Counted from the stretch's first letter, positions 30,201-43,000 are shown. The stretch is DNA of 64,000 nt from Neopestalotiopsis rosae (GCA_023078685.1 JALGAS010000006.1:3224001-3288000), one strand, 5' to 3'. The notes: a model not told the origin generated them from the letters alone. Numbers and translations: made by a program.

Positions 30201-31360
30201 TGGCACAGATCCCCGTTCACAACCGCCTCAAGCCTTTCGATGTCCTGTCTTTTCTTCTTCCAATCTTCAATTGCAAGTATATCTCCAGCATAGCGTCTGA
30301 ATGGAGCCTTGAAGAACCGTAGGACACTGAGGAATTGAAACTCAAGAATGCTTTTATAGAGGTCCACGATAGAGTTGTAGACTTGCATCAAAGCATCCGT
30401 GGCATTCGTGCTTTGTTCGAGGGGCCGGACCAAGGATTCAAGTTCAGTGTAATAACGCATGCGCATCGTGACGTACGTGAATCCATCGCGGTTCGCTTCA
30501 TCGGCGGTGACTGGGTTTGTGAGAAGGGGAAGAACAAGGCAGACGCCTCCCCAGGCAATCGAGGCCTCTGGAGAAGCCTTGAAGGCCTCGCTGATGAGGT
30601 CTTTGATTTTTAATACCAGCTCGGTTGCGCTGGCGACTTGCTCCTTTGGTACGAATTTCCGATTGCCAATATTAAGAACGGTTTTGTTCTCTTCTATTCG
30701 GGTCAGGCCCTTCTCACTTATCTCGAGGAGCTGGGAACGGTCAAATTGTATAGCACGATCAGGTGCTGCTCTGTCTGGTGGTGCAATCTGAGGACCATCC
30801 GAAGTCAACCCTATGCAAAACCAAGTAAGTATACACAAGCAAACCGATCTCTGTATATGACGACTGGGAACAAGACCTGGAAAATCATTATGAAAGTATA
30901 ATAAATCGATACATTAATAATAAAATAGTACTAAAGACCTTTTCTTTTCTTTCTCAATTCTCATTTTATAAGAAAGAAAAAAGAAACCGGAAAGATTTTT
31001 TTTTTTAAAAAAAAAAAGTGCACTATCGTTACGAAGACTTCTGCTCGGTAATTGTAACAAAAGAAAAAGAGATGGATACTACTTACCTAGTGATCGAGCT
31101 TCTCTGATCAGCAGATTTTGATATTTCCCTGTCAAATCTGAGCTCTGCTTTTCAAGCGCTTCATAAGCGCGATCCCAGAGGGTCTTGGCACTCGGATTGG
31201 CAAAGTTCGAGTCACCGCTGGAGGGATCTTCTGTAGCCTGGATGTTCGAGCTGACAGAGGGAGTGATCGAAGGAGTGCCTGTTGACGTAGCTTGCGATTT
31301 TTGCCCACCTTTCCCGCTGAACAATCTGCCCCAGAGCTTCCTGGGTCGAGAAGCAGCCAT
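27263..31360 (-). CDS. NLR-type protein: NACHT_N - NACHT - ankyrin repeats
   Basis: Exon 1 31360-31087 and exon 2 30810-27263, joined in phase 1 (Gly), give 1273 residues. A further in-frame ATG lies at 31417. The N-terminal 300 residues match the NACHT-NTPase N-terminal domain of fungal NWD-type proteins (LWDRAYEAL head; AWGGVCLVLPLL-NP core). The NACHT has Walker A ADPGCGKS (Gly426-Ser430) and Walker B VIVVLDALDEC (516-526). From about residue 885 to the end there are ten complete and one cut ankyrin repeats of about 34 residues, mostly GQTPLSWAAENGHEAVVRLL, unusually alike. Fungal NLRs of this build act as cytosolic non-self sensors in which the repeats bind ligand and the NACHT oligomerises; that role is inferred here. 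The 276-nt intron is exceptionally long and holds a repeat element. The last repeat is broken off (AVILVLQTFQ). Confidence 0.93.
27315..28425 (-). repeat. Tandem ankyrin-coding repeat array with internal 411-bp duplication
   Basis: Ten full units of 102-105 bp lie in tandem and differ at few positions. The stretch from about 27789 recurs at 28200, an offset of 411 bp (four units, 137 codons), and about 170 bp are almost identical between the two. This marks a recent four-unit duplication or conversion on top of the single-unit array. Confidence 0.9.
30890..31065 (-). repeat. AT-rich repeat family, copy 3, inside the NLR intron
   Basis: Read on the minus strand it has a degenerate head GAGCAGAAGTCTTCG, a T-run and A-run, CCGGTTTC, then TTTTTTCTTTCTTATAAA. 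The same landmarks occur in the same order in copy 2. It fills most of the intron 30811-31086. Confidence 0.5.
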
Positions 31361-32098
31361 TTGAGCCGGCTCTTTGTCACGATGGTGCCCGAAATCGAAC
31401 GCCAGTATGGGACGCAAAAGAAGTTGTTGAGCACATCAATCTGCCCAACCCCGCCCTGCGGCTGAAGGAATGCTCGACAGAGACCCCCGCCCAATGAGTG
31501 TGGTGGCATAAGGCTGCAGAAAGTGGGAACAGTTGACGTGTTCCTCGCTTCGGCCAAGCTTCAACATTGTGCTGTAACGGTAGTGCAAAGAGCGAAGACC
31601 TTTGTTTACAAATAATGAGCAGAGTGCAATCCATAGATAAATAGGACTTGCCCGCGCCAGTAATTCGCCTACCTCAGGATGCCTGACATCACTCGCGCAT
31701 CACATAACGGCCATGACTTCCAACGTGAACGGGCTTTAGGTGATTGGTACGTGCAGTGCTGTTGCCTACCTACTTGTATGTATGGTCGGTTGGTTGGTTG
31801 GCATTTGTAGTATTTACGTATCTACATAATTGATACCTAGTAGATAAATGATACCCACCCTTCCCATGTGCACGCTGAAGACGCTTTCCTTTCTTTCTTA
31901 GCAAAAGTACTAACTACATGGAAAGCAACTCACACAGCTCTAATTTACTTAAGTTCTGTATGCTTATTAGTTATTACGGCTCCGAGTCAAGCTGATTTGA
32001 GTCGCCCGCCCAGGGGATTACCTTAGACGCTACAGCCACTAGCAGTTGTTCTCCACCAGTACTTCTCTGCAGGCCCTAAATGATTCACAGTCGCCATC
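31361..32098. other. Intergenic region between NLR and the next gene
   Basis: Divergent promoter space for the NLR (minus) and the signal-peptide protein (plus). Short GTTG/GTAG-type repeats near 31770-31800. No gene seen. Confidence 0.45.
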
Positions 32099-33007
32099 AT
32101 GACTATAGCAAATCCACATACGACAACTCGTATTTTCGTGTTACTTGCCATTCTTGCAAGACTAATCCGCGCATACGAAATCGACGAACCGTCATGTGAA
32201 GAAGACAAATGCTTCGTCGAAAATCATTCAGATACACCACTATGCTGGATGCAAGGGGACAACCAGTACATTCAATACGCGAATCCCATGGATGGTGGCA
32301 CCCACCGGATCCCAAACGCGTGTACGCGATCGAATCTGTTCGGCGGCGATGGGTACCTCGCCGCATATCCCTCAGCGGGCGGCGTCGTGCTGCTCCAGAA
32401 GCCGTTGGCCGTAGACCTTCAATATCTTGGTCTACCAAACACACACGATACTGTGCGGGTGCCGGATGAAGACGACGAACTTGCTACTCGCATGGTTCAA
32501 CTTGGCGCGCAGTGGTGGCCGGATTGGAATCTATACTTTAGGCATTCGAGCAGGATTCGGTCTGGAATTTTCTACGACTACCATTTCCCCTCAAAAGTGG
32601 ACGTCGCCTTTCCCACGACTGGTGGTGCCTGGGTGTCCAACTTTACTCAAGATGCAGCCCGGCACCAGTATGGGGACTTGGGCAGCCAGCCTTGGCTTCC
32701 GCATGCACCAGATTGGTGGTATGTCAAGATGCGATACGCGTTGAGCATGGACGACAAGGCCGAAATGAGGAGGGAAATGGGTGCTACGTTTTACGCCTCT
32801 ATCGACAAGGTTCCCGGCCTCGCAAAGACTGTCCCTGAGGCTATCAGCTTATTTGAGCCGTTCAGGGAGCGATTGACCAATATGGACGATAATGTCCATC
32901 GAAATCACTGGTGTGCACATGACGAAGAGGAGGACAGGAGCTCATCAAGTGAACAACTTGAGAAGACAAGATGGGGGATATGGTCGCTAATCAATGAATT
33001 GCGTTAA
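32099..33007 (+). CDS. Putative secreted or membrane-anchored protein of unknown function
   Basis: A 302-residue intronless frame. The N-terminus has a hydrophobic stretch (about 11-24, RIFVLLAILARLIRA) with a plausible signal-peptide cut near Ala25. It is followed by a Cys-containing acidic segment (CEEDKCF; Cys33 and Cys38) and a Trp/Tyr-rich middle (QWWPDWNLYF, PDWWYVKMRY). The last 30 residues are acidic and Ser-rich. I do not recognise the family. It stands between the first NLR and the first HET gene. Composition and the long uninterrupted frame with a good start support a real gene; the function is open. Confidence 0.65.
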   Translation: MTIANPHTTTRIFVLLAILARLIRAYEIDEPSCEEDKCFVENHSDTPLCWMQGDNQYIQYANPMDGGTHRIPNACTRSNLFGGDGYLAAYPSAGGVVLLQKPLAVDLQYLGLPNTHDTVRVPDEDDELATRMVQLGAQWWPDWNLYFRHSSRIRSGIFYDYHFPSKVDVAFPTTGGAWVSNFTQDAARHQYGDLGSQPWLPHAPDWWYVKMRYALSMDDKAEMRREMGATFYASIDKVPGLAKTVPEAISLFEPFRERLTNMDDNVHRNHWCAHDEEEDRSSSSEQLEKTRWGIWSLINELR

Positions 33008-33619
33008 TGTTAGTACGCAACTAATTAAACGCGCCAAAAACAGTATATGGGTTGGACCCTGGGTATTTAGGTACATACCCACCTAAGTCGTAGCTCGTGC
33101 AGCACTGCCGATGGTCAATTGACGGGAGTGGATATAATCATTGCGCACTTGGGCAACTCGGCTGATGATGAAGGCCAATACTGGTTTGTTACGTATTAGG
33201 CACAAAGTACAGCTCGACCATTTCATTACAGTGATTCTTGCCCTTCCTTCGGGAGGCATGCCCAGGTGTGCACACAGATATGGAGCTGAATTTATGGTGC
33301 GTTTGGCTGTGCAAGGATTACCTTCCACGCCTTTCGGATCCGTCAATACCTGCCCACTAAGTTAGTTGGCCAACCCCCATGGTCCCCCTGGAGGCCCCAG
33401 AGACACAAGCTAGGGACCTAAAAACACCCGTACTACAGGGCCTTGCACCGCCCCGATATAAGCCACAGCAAGGTGAGCGTTGACTTGGTTTCTTTGGCAA
33501 CGTTGGTCTTACGCGCATGCTGCCTAGACCAATTCATCACAATCAAGTTGCCTGCCTACTACCCAAGGTCATTACATTACCGACTCAGCCTGCATAGCTC
33601 AGTTTGACTTCGGCTTCAA
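33008..33619. other. Intergenic region upstream of HET gene 1
   Basis: No gene or repeat noticed. It holds the 3' end of the preceding gene and the HET promoter. Confidence 0.45.
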
Positions 33620-35735
33620 ATGGAAACGCAACTATGCAAGATCTGTACTCGCAATTTCTCAAGTTCATGGAAACGCTCATTTATTGGACATGAGGACACT
33701 ACTCTTCCGCTGGGATGGCGCCGTACAATCAGCCAAATTGGAACCTGGCGCCAATGCCTTGTATACAAAGGCAAAAGGTCCACTCTGAGCCCTGTGCAGT
33801 GTCTCATGTGTGCGACTCTCCTCGGATTTTTCAAGACATTAGATGAGAAAAGCCACAGCCAGGAGATTCACTTGAGAAGGAATTGGGTCCTCCGCCTATG
33901 GAAAAACGTCACCAAAGCAGGAATCCAGGACGATGGGGATACATTCCAGATTTGGTTCGAGTATCTCCCAAATAGGAGGTTTGAGATTCAACAATTGCGT
34001 ACGGATGATTTCGGAGTGTCCCCTTCGTTCAATCTGCTTGCTGATCACGGTGAGTAAAAGTGACAACTTGCTACAATCAGGCTTGTACTAAGTGAAACTT
34101 TGAGACTCCGTCTCTGCTAGATTTATCCTACGAAGACCATGTCTTTGGAACACGCCGGCTGACTCGACATTTCAATTCATTCAACAATGGATCACCGAGT
34201 GCGATGCCAGCCATCATTGCTTCGATCTCAAGGCCCAAAGTAGGCTGCCAAGAAGAGTGATTGATGTGTCCAGCGAAGATGTGTACCTCCTCGAAACATC
34301 AACCATTTCTGGGACTCTACAGTACGCTGCACTAAGCTATTGTTGGGGTGATCCATCGATACACCACCAGGTGAAGACACTGAGAAGCAATTTGAAAAGC
34401 CATTTGTTGAAAATCGACATTGGTGCCCTTCCACGAACTATTCGTGACGCCATTATTGTCTGTCGCAGACTTGACGTGGATTACCTATGGATCGATGCAC
34501 TTTGCATTGTGCAAGATGACGAACAAGATCGTATTACCGAGATTGCAAACATGGGACAAATATACGAAAACGCCTATTTGACGATTGCGGCTAGTAGTGC
34601 TAAGGGGTCGGATGATGGTTTTCTGGAACCGAATATATGCCCGTTTTTCACGGCCCCGGTCCGACTCCCTAATGGCGAGAATATGGAGGCCCACTGGGTA
34701 CCATATGGTCGTGGTCTCATTGATTCTCACATGTACACCCCGGCTCGCGGAGGAAAGCCAAAGCCAGTTAGAGACGTGGAACCTCTCCATCATCGAGGCT
34801 GGACATTTCAAGAGGCGTTGCTCTCAAAGAGAATACTATTGTTCTCCACCTTCCAGCCTTACTATGTCTGTCAAAAGTCGTCTCGAGCGGGAGGTGAGCC
34901 GTCTCCCGAGAAGTTTCTTACAGCTGTAGACCTTTATGATACACTATCGGCACATACTGATCACAGTGGAAAACCTCTTTTGGGCCCTGATTCCGACTCT
35001 GGGTTGAAGTGGCTACATAGAGCTGAGAACTATTCTAGAAGGATACTTTCAGTTCTGGATGATAAGATCCTGGCAATTCACGCGGTGAAAGAACAATATC
35101 TCTCAACTCAGGGCGTATATTTTGCTGGAGTCTGGTCAAATAACTTGGCGGCAAATCTTCTGTGGAGCACAGTGCAGCGCCACCCAAGAAGCCCCAGCGA
35201 ACTCAGCAGATTTGCTTCGGCCTACAAAAAAGGCAGGATTACTACTCTACCATCATGGTCATGGCTATCTTTTGATGGCTCGGTCCGTTTCGAAGTTGTC
35301 TGGCATGCCCTGTACCTCGGCAAAATTGATAGCCTCTCAGCGATCTCCCACCATATTCGTATCATCTCCACCCCTCAAGCGGATATATTTGGAAGAGTGA
35401 TAGAGTCGCCACTGCGTCTTGCTGGCCGTGTGAAGCAAGTCTTGGTGATATCACCTAAAGGACACGGTTGGATGAATCGCATCCAAGAACGATCCTGTTA
35501 TGATGCCGGAGTGTGGGATAGTGAATCTCAGACCTACACAATCGACACAGCTGGGGACAGCGTATTAGAACACCGCATCGGAGAGGCAATCTTTGACGGA
35601 TACAATGAAGTCGAAACCCGTGTATCGACAGGCCAGCGCGTCCCGAGTTTCGTAGAGGAGAGGATTGGGAACAAGCTCCCATTCTCTTGGACTGCCTCCT
35701 GGTCTCAACTGCCGGAAATAGAGCAGGAGATTTGA
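33620..35735 (+). CDS. Heterokaryon-incompatibility (HET) domain protein 1, C-terminus displaced by a frame change
   Basis: Exons 33620-34049 and 34105-35735; the 55-nt intron has a GTGAGT donor and a TACTAAG branch site, and joining gives 686 residues. The three HET blocks are present: YAALSYCWG (217-225), YLWIDALCIVQDD (270-282) and HRGWTFQEALLSKR (373-386). HET proteins trigger growth arrest and cell death when unlike fungi fuse; they are cytosolic. The current frame ends at 35735. The expected HET tail (DCLLVSTAG... VVYGLLLV... KRRVGLF) lies in another frame, open from upstream of 35687 to 35920, with no canonical intron between. So the copy is either frameshifted near 35610-35690 or has an unseen splice. 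The domain call is certain; integrity is not. Confidence 0.88.
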
Positions 35736-35920
35736 GCCTGGGCCGAAGACCAAGGAGATATGGCTTCAAGGGCGAAGGTAATGAAGTAGTATATGGACTT
35801 CTGCTAGTGAGCGAAGGTATCGGCAAGAGTGCGAAACGTCGGGTTGGACTTTTCAGAGGGGACGAAGGATTTGCTGCGTACTTTGACGATGCACAAGAGC
35901 AAGAGTTCGACTTCCTTTAA

Positions 35921-37584
35921 GTGTTTATATCAGACAGATAGGTACGTATTGATCCTATATCTCCTTAACTTGGTGTCCTTCACGCCTAGGCAATCCTAAA
36001 CACGCTCGCACAATGCACTTCCATCCTGCTGAACAGCCTAAAAGCAACACCCACCACTGAATCTTAAGCTTGTTTCAAATTCCTACAAACAAACCCAGTC
36101 ATATTTAAATTATTTGCTCTAGCGAATGCCAGCTACGAAGTGGAAAATCATAATTGTTTAGAGTAAACAGCGCTCAGATTGAAATCTTGCTAGCACTTCT
36201 GTGGGACTGGACTGTCATCGGCCATATTGGCATTTCTCGCGCTTGGCGCATCCTCCCCGGCAAGCCTGATGTGCTGGCCAGCCTGAGACCAAGCTCTGCT
36301 GATTGGTGTAAGACCACTGCGCGTTAGTGATGATGGTAGTTTGTATGCAAGCAATGTACGGAGTATCTGGTACAAGGATTCCTCGGTTTTGGGTACAAGT
36401 AACGTGAACCCTTATGCCCAGTATAGTACGTAAGGTACATAGGTAGTCTTACCTAATCCCTAAGTCACTGTACACGAATATCCATCAGGCGATACCTGAG
36501 ACAGTTTGATCCTGCAGCCGCTGGACAATCTCTGTCGGTGCTTTGTACTGCGAGCTGCCCGGGTTCTCTGGAGACATTAGCCACCTAGGCACGCCGCCTC
36601 TTCAGCTGCTAACCTTACGAAACTTGGAAAGCTTACATTTCCACGCTCATCTTCACAAGACGACTCTATTTGTTCCTGCACAGTGACGAACTCCTCACTC
36701 ATATACTCTAGGCATCATCAAAGATTTGTCAGAGCTATTGCCGCCATTCCTCGTAACTTACTACTCGCACGAAGCCGCTTGCTCTTTGCCAAAGAAACAA
36801 TAAATTTACCACATTCGGCAGCTCCGACAAGTTCAAAGCAATAATTGGTAAGGCGACGGGGATCAATGCAGAGGACGGAGTGCGATCACCGCAACGTCTT
36901 TTTACCTGGGTATGAATTGAGTTCACCAGTTGAGTGCTCATGCAGGCTGCGTGGGCCGGTCAACAAGGTCATATCAATGATTGGGGGATGAGAACGAGGG
37001 CTTTTCTCTTATTATGCGCAGGCAGGATACCGTTGCATTAGGTGCCGGCGGAGAAAAGAAAAGAAACCCCACCGGCCTCGCCGATGCAACCATGGTGATT
37101 TCGAATTGTCACACATGTGCACCTAGCAAGCTTTCCTGGGCTACTATACAGTCTATCATCGGAAAATGACCAGAGATGCTTCTTCTTGTTGTTAAACCAC
37201 GTTACACAGTTTGTAGGTAGTCGAATTGCACCGTTCTCCTCATTGCATGTCATTATTTGCCAAGGAAGCGAAATGCGATCATCAGTGTCAACTGCACCAA
37301 CCCCCACCATCTGGAATGGTAATTATGCTACTAACCTAGCAGATAGCCGCTTCCTACCATGTATTTATATTATGGGATCACGCTCCTACGTGGGTGTTAT
37401 GCCAATAAATATTTGAATACCAGGGCTGTATTTGAAAAGCATTAGGCTCGACGCTGGAGACCTTGATCAACGAATGCTACGGATCAGCACTGTAGTTCTT
37501 TGCTCGCCATCAACTTAGCTGCAAGTTTCTGCGCTTATCAAGGTGCAAGAACGTAGGCTCCAGAAACAAGTCCCAGTCACTACT
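35921..37584. other. Intergenic region between two HET genes
   Basis: Only short, motif-free frames on both strands. No repeat relation to the flanking HET genes was noticed. Confidence 0.45.
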
Positions 37585-39717
37585 ATGGAGCATCGATCTT
37601 CTGGCCGCTGCAAAGCCGGCCATCTCCAGGATGCGGTCACTATCGCTTTCGATCCCTGCGCTGGGCACATGATAACGACAGAGACGTTGTTCGAGTCTTC
37701 TACAGAGGGCTGTATGTGGTGCACTATCTTGTGGGAAGCTATGAAGAGCATGTGCAATATCTCGGAGCCCAAACGCCATTCTGATGACTGTGTTTACTGG
37801 CGTTATACCAGTGAAAGTATCTTTGAGCCTTGGTGTCTGCTCGGTGGCCTGGGGAGCTTCAAGATTCAGATATATACCACTTGTAAGTTGGCTTATGGGG
37901 ACATCAAACGCAATGAAATACTTCCATTTTAGTGATTTCTGACGATCTCTTCACTCTTAGCCATCTCTGAGCAAACTCGTGGTATTCCTCGCTTACCTGT
38001 GGGAAATTCACTCAACCGTAGAACGGATTCGGACAGAACGATGCAGCAAATCGACACCTGGCGTCAGCAATGCTCCCAAAACCACCGTGATTGTCCAGAT
38101 ACACCTCTCAGCGCGCCTCTTCCGACTCGCTGTATCGATGTGAGTGATGTCGATGTTGTAAGGCTCGTCACCACAGAAGACCAAAAGGGTCACTACATCT
38201 GCCTGTCCCACCGATGGGGCTACGACAATATGCCCATCCAACTTACTACCGCCACAATGACACAGCTTCAGAATGGAATTGCCTGCGACAGGCTACCTGC
38301 GACATTTCAGCATGCTGTCGCCGTTACGAAGAGGATGAAGTGCAGGTATCTTTGGATCGATACGCTTTGCATCATTCAAGGTGGGGATGATAAACGCGAC
38401 TGGGAGGTCGAGGCTGCGAAAATGGCTTCGGTCTATCGAAATGCATTGCTGACAGTATCAGCTGCTGCTGCTTTGGGCGCCAGCGACGGCCTGTATCAAA
38501 CGGCTGCACCAAACTACGTAGGTGGGGCGGCACCTCTGAATCTGTCTCGATACGATCTGCCGTTTCCAGTCTTTGTACGCCATCACATGCGCTACGCAGT
38601 AGGGCATCTAGCGAGTGGTCAGGAGCATTGGATTCTGGATCGGGGATGGGTCCTTCAAGAAAGACTTTTGTCGCCCAGAGTAGTCCATTTTGGATACAAC
38701 GAGGTCGCTTGGGAGTGCATGACTTGTCGAGCATGTGAATGTGAGCCGGAGTTGAGACCATATGAGGTTGCGCGATACTCACCACGCGAGCCGGTAAACC
38801 CGAAAGCTGCGTTTATCCAGTCAATCAGATCCGATGAATCTGTCGCCCGATCGCCAGCTTTATGGCATCAAATAATCAACGCATATACGGGTTTGGAGCT
38901 AACTGTGGCCGAGGACAAGTTTCCAGCACTTGCAGGCTTAGCTCTTGAGGTCAGCCAGATACGGCAAAGTGACCGGTACCTTGCCGGGCTTTGGCGCTCG
39001 ACACTTATGGCCGATCTGCTTTGGAGAAAAAGGAGGATCGGTGATTGGCAATCAACTGCCTTCACTGACCACCTTGATGCGAACAATGTATTTGGCGGTG
39101 GCTTAGAGCCAGGCCAAGCGCGTTTCGAAAGAAAAGTGCGTCATCGTAGCTTTGATGAACAGCTGCGGGATAGACTTTTAGGTGAAGTGGCACCTTCCTG
39201 GTCATGGGCATCTGTATGGTCACAGATTGAGTATGAAAAGGATATCAGTTTACCGTCTTTCGGTTTGCAGAATGCAGAATTTGCGCAGTTGATCGAATTC
39301 GATTGCAACCATAGACATCTGACCGGTGCCCTAACGACACCCCGGTCGACGTCCGTCACCATCCGAGGCGAACTCACAAAAGTCCAACTGCAGATAAAGC
39401 TCGTCGATTATCGCCCACATTATATTCTCTGTCAACAGGACAATATATTGTGGTTCGATGAATCAGATTACGACTACAGCATGTGGCCAAGCCCCATGAT
39501 GAAGGGCGCTGAACTATACTGCTTCAGGATCGCCCAAGGCTTGATGAAGCATAAGCCACATATGGGTAAGGTGTATGGGCTTGTTTTGGAGTTGGTAGGC
39601 ATGAGTGGTGAGCAGGTCTATCGACGTGTCGGCATGTTTCACGTTGCCTACGAACATGGAAAAGAGTGGGCGGTGTTTGATACGGAAAGTCCGAGTCAGA
39701 ATGTTGTCATAATCTAA
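37585..39717 (+). CDS. HET domain protein 2
   Basis: Exons 37585-37882 and 37961-39717; the intron (78 nt) has a GTAAGT donor, a TTCTGAC branch site and a CTTAG acceptor. They give 684 residues. The N-terminal Cys-bearing segment (CKAGH, CMWCTILWEAM) is the usual lead-in of HET proteins. HET blocks are YICLSHRWGYD (from 178), YLWIDTLCIIQ (from 229) and DRGWVLQERLLSPR (from 326). The C-terminus is complete, with the typical VYGLVLE and RRVGMFHV tail that protein 1 has lost from frame. Expected role: executor of incompatibility-type cell death. The two HET genes are on the same strand and differ in sequence, so they are not a recent tandem duplicate. Confidence 0.95.
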
Positions 39718-40040
39718 GCTACGCCACTACGTACCACATCTCCCAGTTCAATCAACTGCTCACTTTTCAGCGAGTTACGGTAATGCTATTCCGCAAATGT
39801 CTGGACAGATATCTTGTGTTATAACACTCTAGCCGATAGAGGCAGTGCTCTATGAGGTTTCCTTCGGTGGCTAGTATTATTGTGATGGCGGCTGTGCGGA
39901 GCCTTAATGCTTTGGGGAGCTTGACTGTTGTATGAAGTCTTGCTCTACAGATTGTCGCATGTTTTTGTGACAGCGCACTCTTTAGACATTCCCCTGCTAA
40001 GCCCTAAGCTTTGATTCAAGTAACAGCTCTCCAAAAACAA
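39718..40040. other. Short convergent intergenic spacer
   Basis: Between the 3' ends of HET gene 2 and the HeLo-NACHT gene. Nothing else seen. Confidence 0.5.
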
Positions 40041-43000
40041 CTATCCTTTATAAATCAATGCGTGGGAATCCACCAAGCAATGAGCACCGACACTGTGACA
40101 TTCCAAACACATGGCAAATTCCTCACCATAACAGATACGGCAAGCATAGTATTGTCCATCAATACTTGCAAAGCAAACATCACACCAATCGCCTTTCGCA
40201 GCGAATCTCGAAGATGGTCCAGTCGGTGGGTTTGAGCGGCTTAGAGGACCTAAAAGTGCCGCGACGCGTTCGACCATTTGCACGTTTCCTTGCTTGTGAG
40301 CCCACCAGACAGGCGTACGGCCAAAGCGGTCTTCTTCTGTCAGGGATTGTTTTGATATAGCAGAAAGAGCTCTGATCATGTCTTCATGGCCATATCTTAC
40401 AGCAAAAGAAAGAGCGTTTGAGCCCCACACATCCTTAAATTCGTGGTGAAGGAATTCCTGACATTGTAGGACGGAGAAAGAAGTAAGGTCTCCAGCTTTG
40501 ATAGTGTAAAAGAATGGTGGTCGTCCAAGAACATCTAATGTGCGGATATTTGCACCATTGCGAAGAAGCAATCGGACAACATCAGAATGTCCCCCCATCG
40601 CAGCAACATGAAGTGGCGTATCTGCACCGGGAGTCAGGGCCGTTACAGCTGCCCCCTCTCGGAGTAGAAGTTCAGCAGCCTCGAGGTGCCCACAACCCGC
40701 GACGGCAGCCATTGGAGTCTCTCCCGATCTCGTCGCGATGGAAGTGTCAGCACCGCCCTTGAGGAGTTCCGAGATGACCTCGATGTGTCCTTGGCGTGAA
40801 GCTGAATACAGTGGCGTCCACCCATACTCATCCGGTTCGTTCACGTCTACGCCTTTGTCGAGGAATAGTTTAACCACGTCAAAATGTCCATTGCCAGCAG
40901 CAAGTTGAAATGGTGTCGACCCGTCATTATTCGTGATATTCATATCGGCACCCTTTTCAAGGAGGAGCTCAACCACGTCAACATGACCTTCATCTGATGC
41001 ACAGTTTAAGGGGTTCCAACCGTCATGACCGGCGGCATTCAAATCGGCGCCCCTTTCAACGAGTAGCTCAACCGTGTCAAGGTGGCCTTCGACTGAAGCA
41101 GCATTGATTGGGGTCCATCCATGATCATCCGCGGTACTCAAGTTCGCGCCGTTGTCAAGAAGTATCTTAACCACTTCAAAATGACCATTATTTGAAGCGA
41201 GCAAGATCGGCGCGCACCCATCCTTATTTGCGACAGTCGAATCAGCACCTTTTTCTAAAAGTAGTTTGACAACTTCAAGATGCCCACGGCTGGAAGCCTG
41301 ATTGAGTGGTGTGAACCCATTGTCAGTAGAAGTAGTCAGATCTGCGCCCCATTCGAGAAGAAGCCTGGTAGTGTCGTGGTATCCGTTTTCACATGCTGCC
41401 GCTAATGGTGTCCATCCAGTATTACTCGCGACAGTCAAATCAGCATCCTTTTCTAGAAGTAATTTGACTACTTCGAGACTGCCATTGCTGGAAGCCAGGT
41501 ATAGTGGTGTACATCCATTGCTGTTAGCGATGGTGAGGTCGGCGCCCCGTTCGAGCAGCAATCTGACAATTTTGAGGTGTCCACTGGCAGATGCCGCGGC
41601 TAACGCTGTCCACCCGCTTTGATTGGGAACAGTCAAATCGCCGCCCCTTTCTAGAAGTAGCTTCACAACTTCGAGGTGCCCTTCTGAACATGCTAGTGCC
41701 AGTGGTGTTTCTCCATGGTCGTTCGCGATTCTAAGATCGGCGCCCCTTTCGAGCAGCAATCTGACGATTTCAAGGTGTCCGTTACCACAAGCTGCTGCTA
41801 ACGCCGTCCATCCGGTTTGGGTGGCAATGTTGAGGTCGGCTCCCTTCTCCAAAAGTAGCTCGGCTACCTCGTAATGTCCTCCTAAACATGCCGCTACTAG
41901 TGCCGTCCACCCACCGCTAGTCGTGATTGTCAGATCGGCGCCGCTCCCCAAGAAGCGCTGGGCCGTCTCGTAATTGCCGTGAGCTGCAGCTATATATAAT
42001 GGAGTAAACCCATTCTGACTTGCTTTGTTAATATCTGCGTTTCTTTGCAGGAAGCGTTCTATCAGCTCATATTTATTCTCATGTGTAGCCGCGAGAAGCC
42101 CCGTGCGACCGGATTCATCAACATGGTCAACATCAACGCCGCGGACATGAATCAGTTCCTCCACAACTTCTTGGAAACCAAGCAGCGATGCGTAGAACAG
42201 TGGACAAGCAGATGATGCTTTCCCTTTGTACGAAAGCATCGGGAAACTGTCTAACTTCGAGTCATGATGCCTCCTCCAATCATCCCACTGAGTATCTTCG
42301 TTGCAGAAGAACTCAATCAAGAGTCCATCCACCGCAGTGTAATTCGCTGCATCGCGCCTGACATGTTTATGCATAAAGTTTCTGGCATAGACTCCAAAGC
42401 TATGATCTGAATGGCTCGTGTTTTCGTGCTGTGTCTTTGTCCTTGAGCCCGACATGATCAAGTAACGCAAGCAGATCTCGGCCAATTTATTGTTTTGGAC
42501 CGAGTCATAGGTAAGAGCCAATTCATTATTTTCAGGCGAGCGATTGGTTGGATCTCTTTGTAAGTGTTGTAGTACATATCCCCTCACGGTGAAGTGGGTG
42601 AAATGCACAGTCCTTGAGCCCCAGTCGTTTGAGGAAGACGAAGCCCGTGTCTCAACCAAGGCGGCGCAGAAGTCTAGGATTTCTCTTCTGACATAGTCTT
42701 CGTTAAGTTCATCAGGCATTTCATCTTCGAAGTTATCGACAAACTCAAGGTCGGTAAGAATCAGTGCTTCTGTCATCTCGAGAATCGTAAGTGGTCGCAA
42801 ACCGAATGCTACCCATCGCAGGATCGCCAATGCTCGGGGGGTTTCATTTCCTCGCTCTATTATCCTCAACCAAGCTCGATCGTAGAGGTTGCTGAGCCCT
42901 ACAGGTGTTTGATCAATGATTCGTTCCGTCTGCTTCTGGTTCTTTGTTGCTCGTATTTCACTACCCAGCAGTTGGATTTGTAAAAGCATCGAGTCGCACC

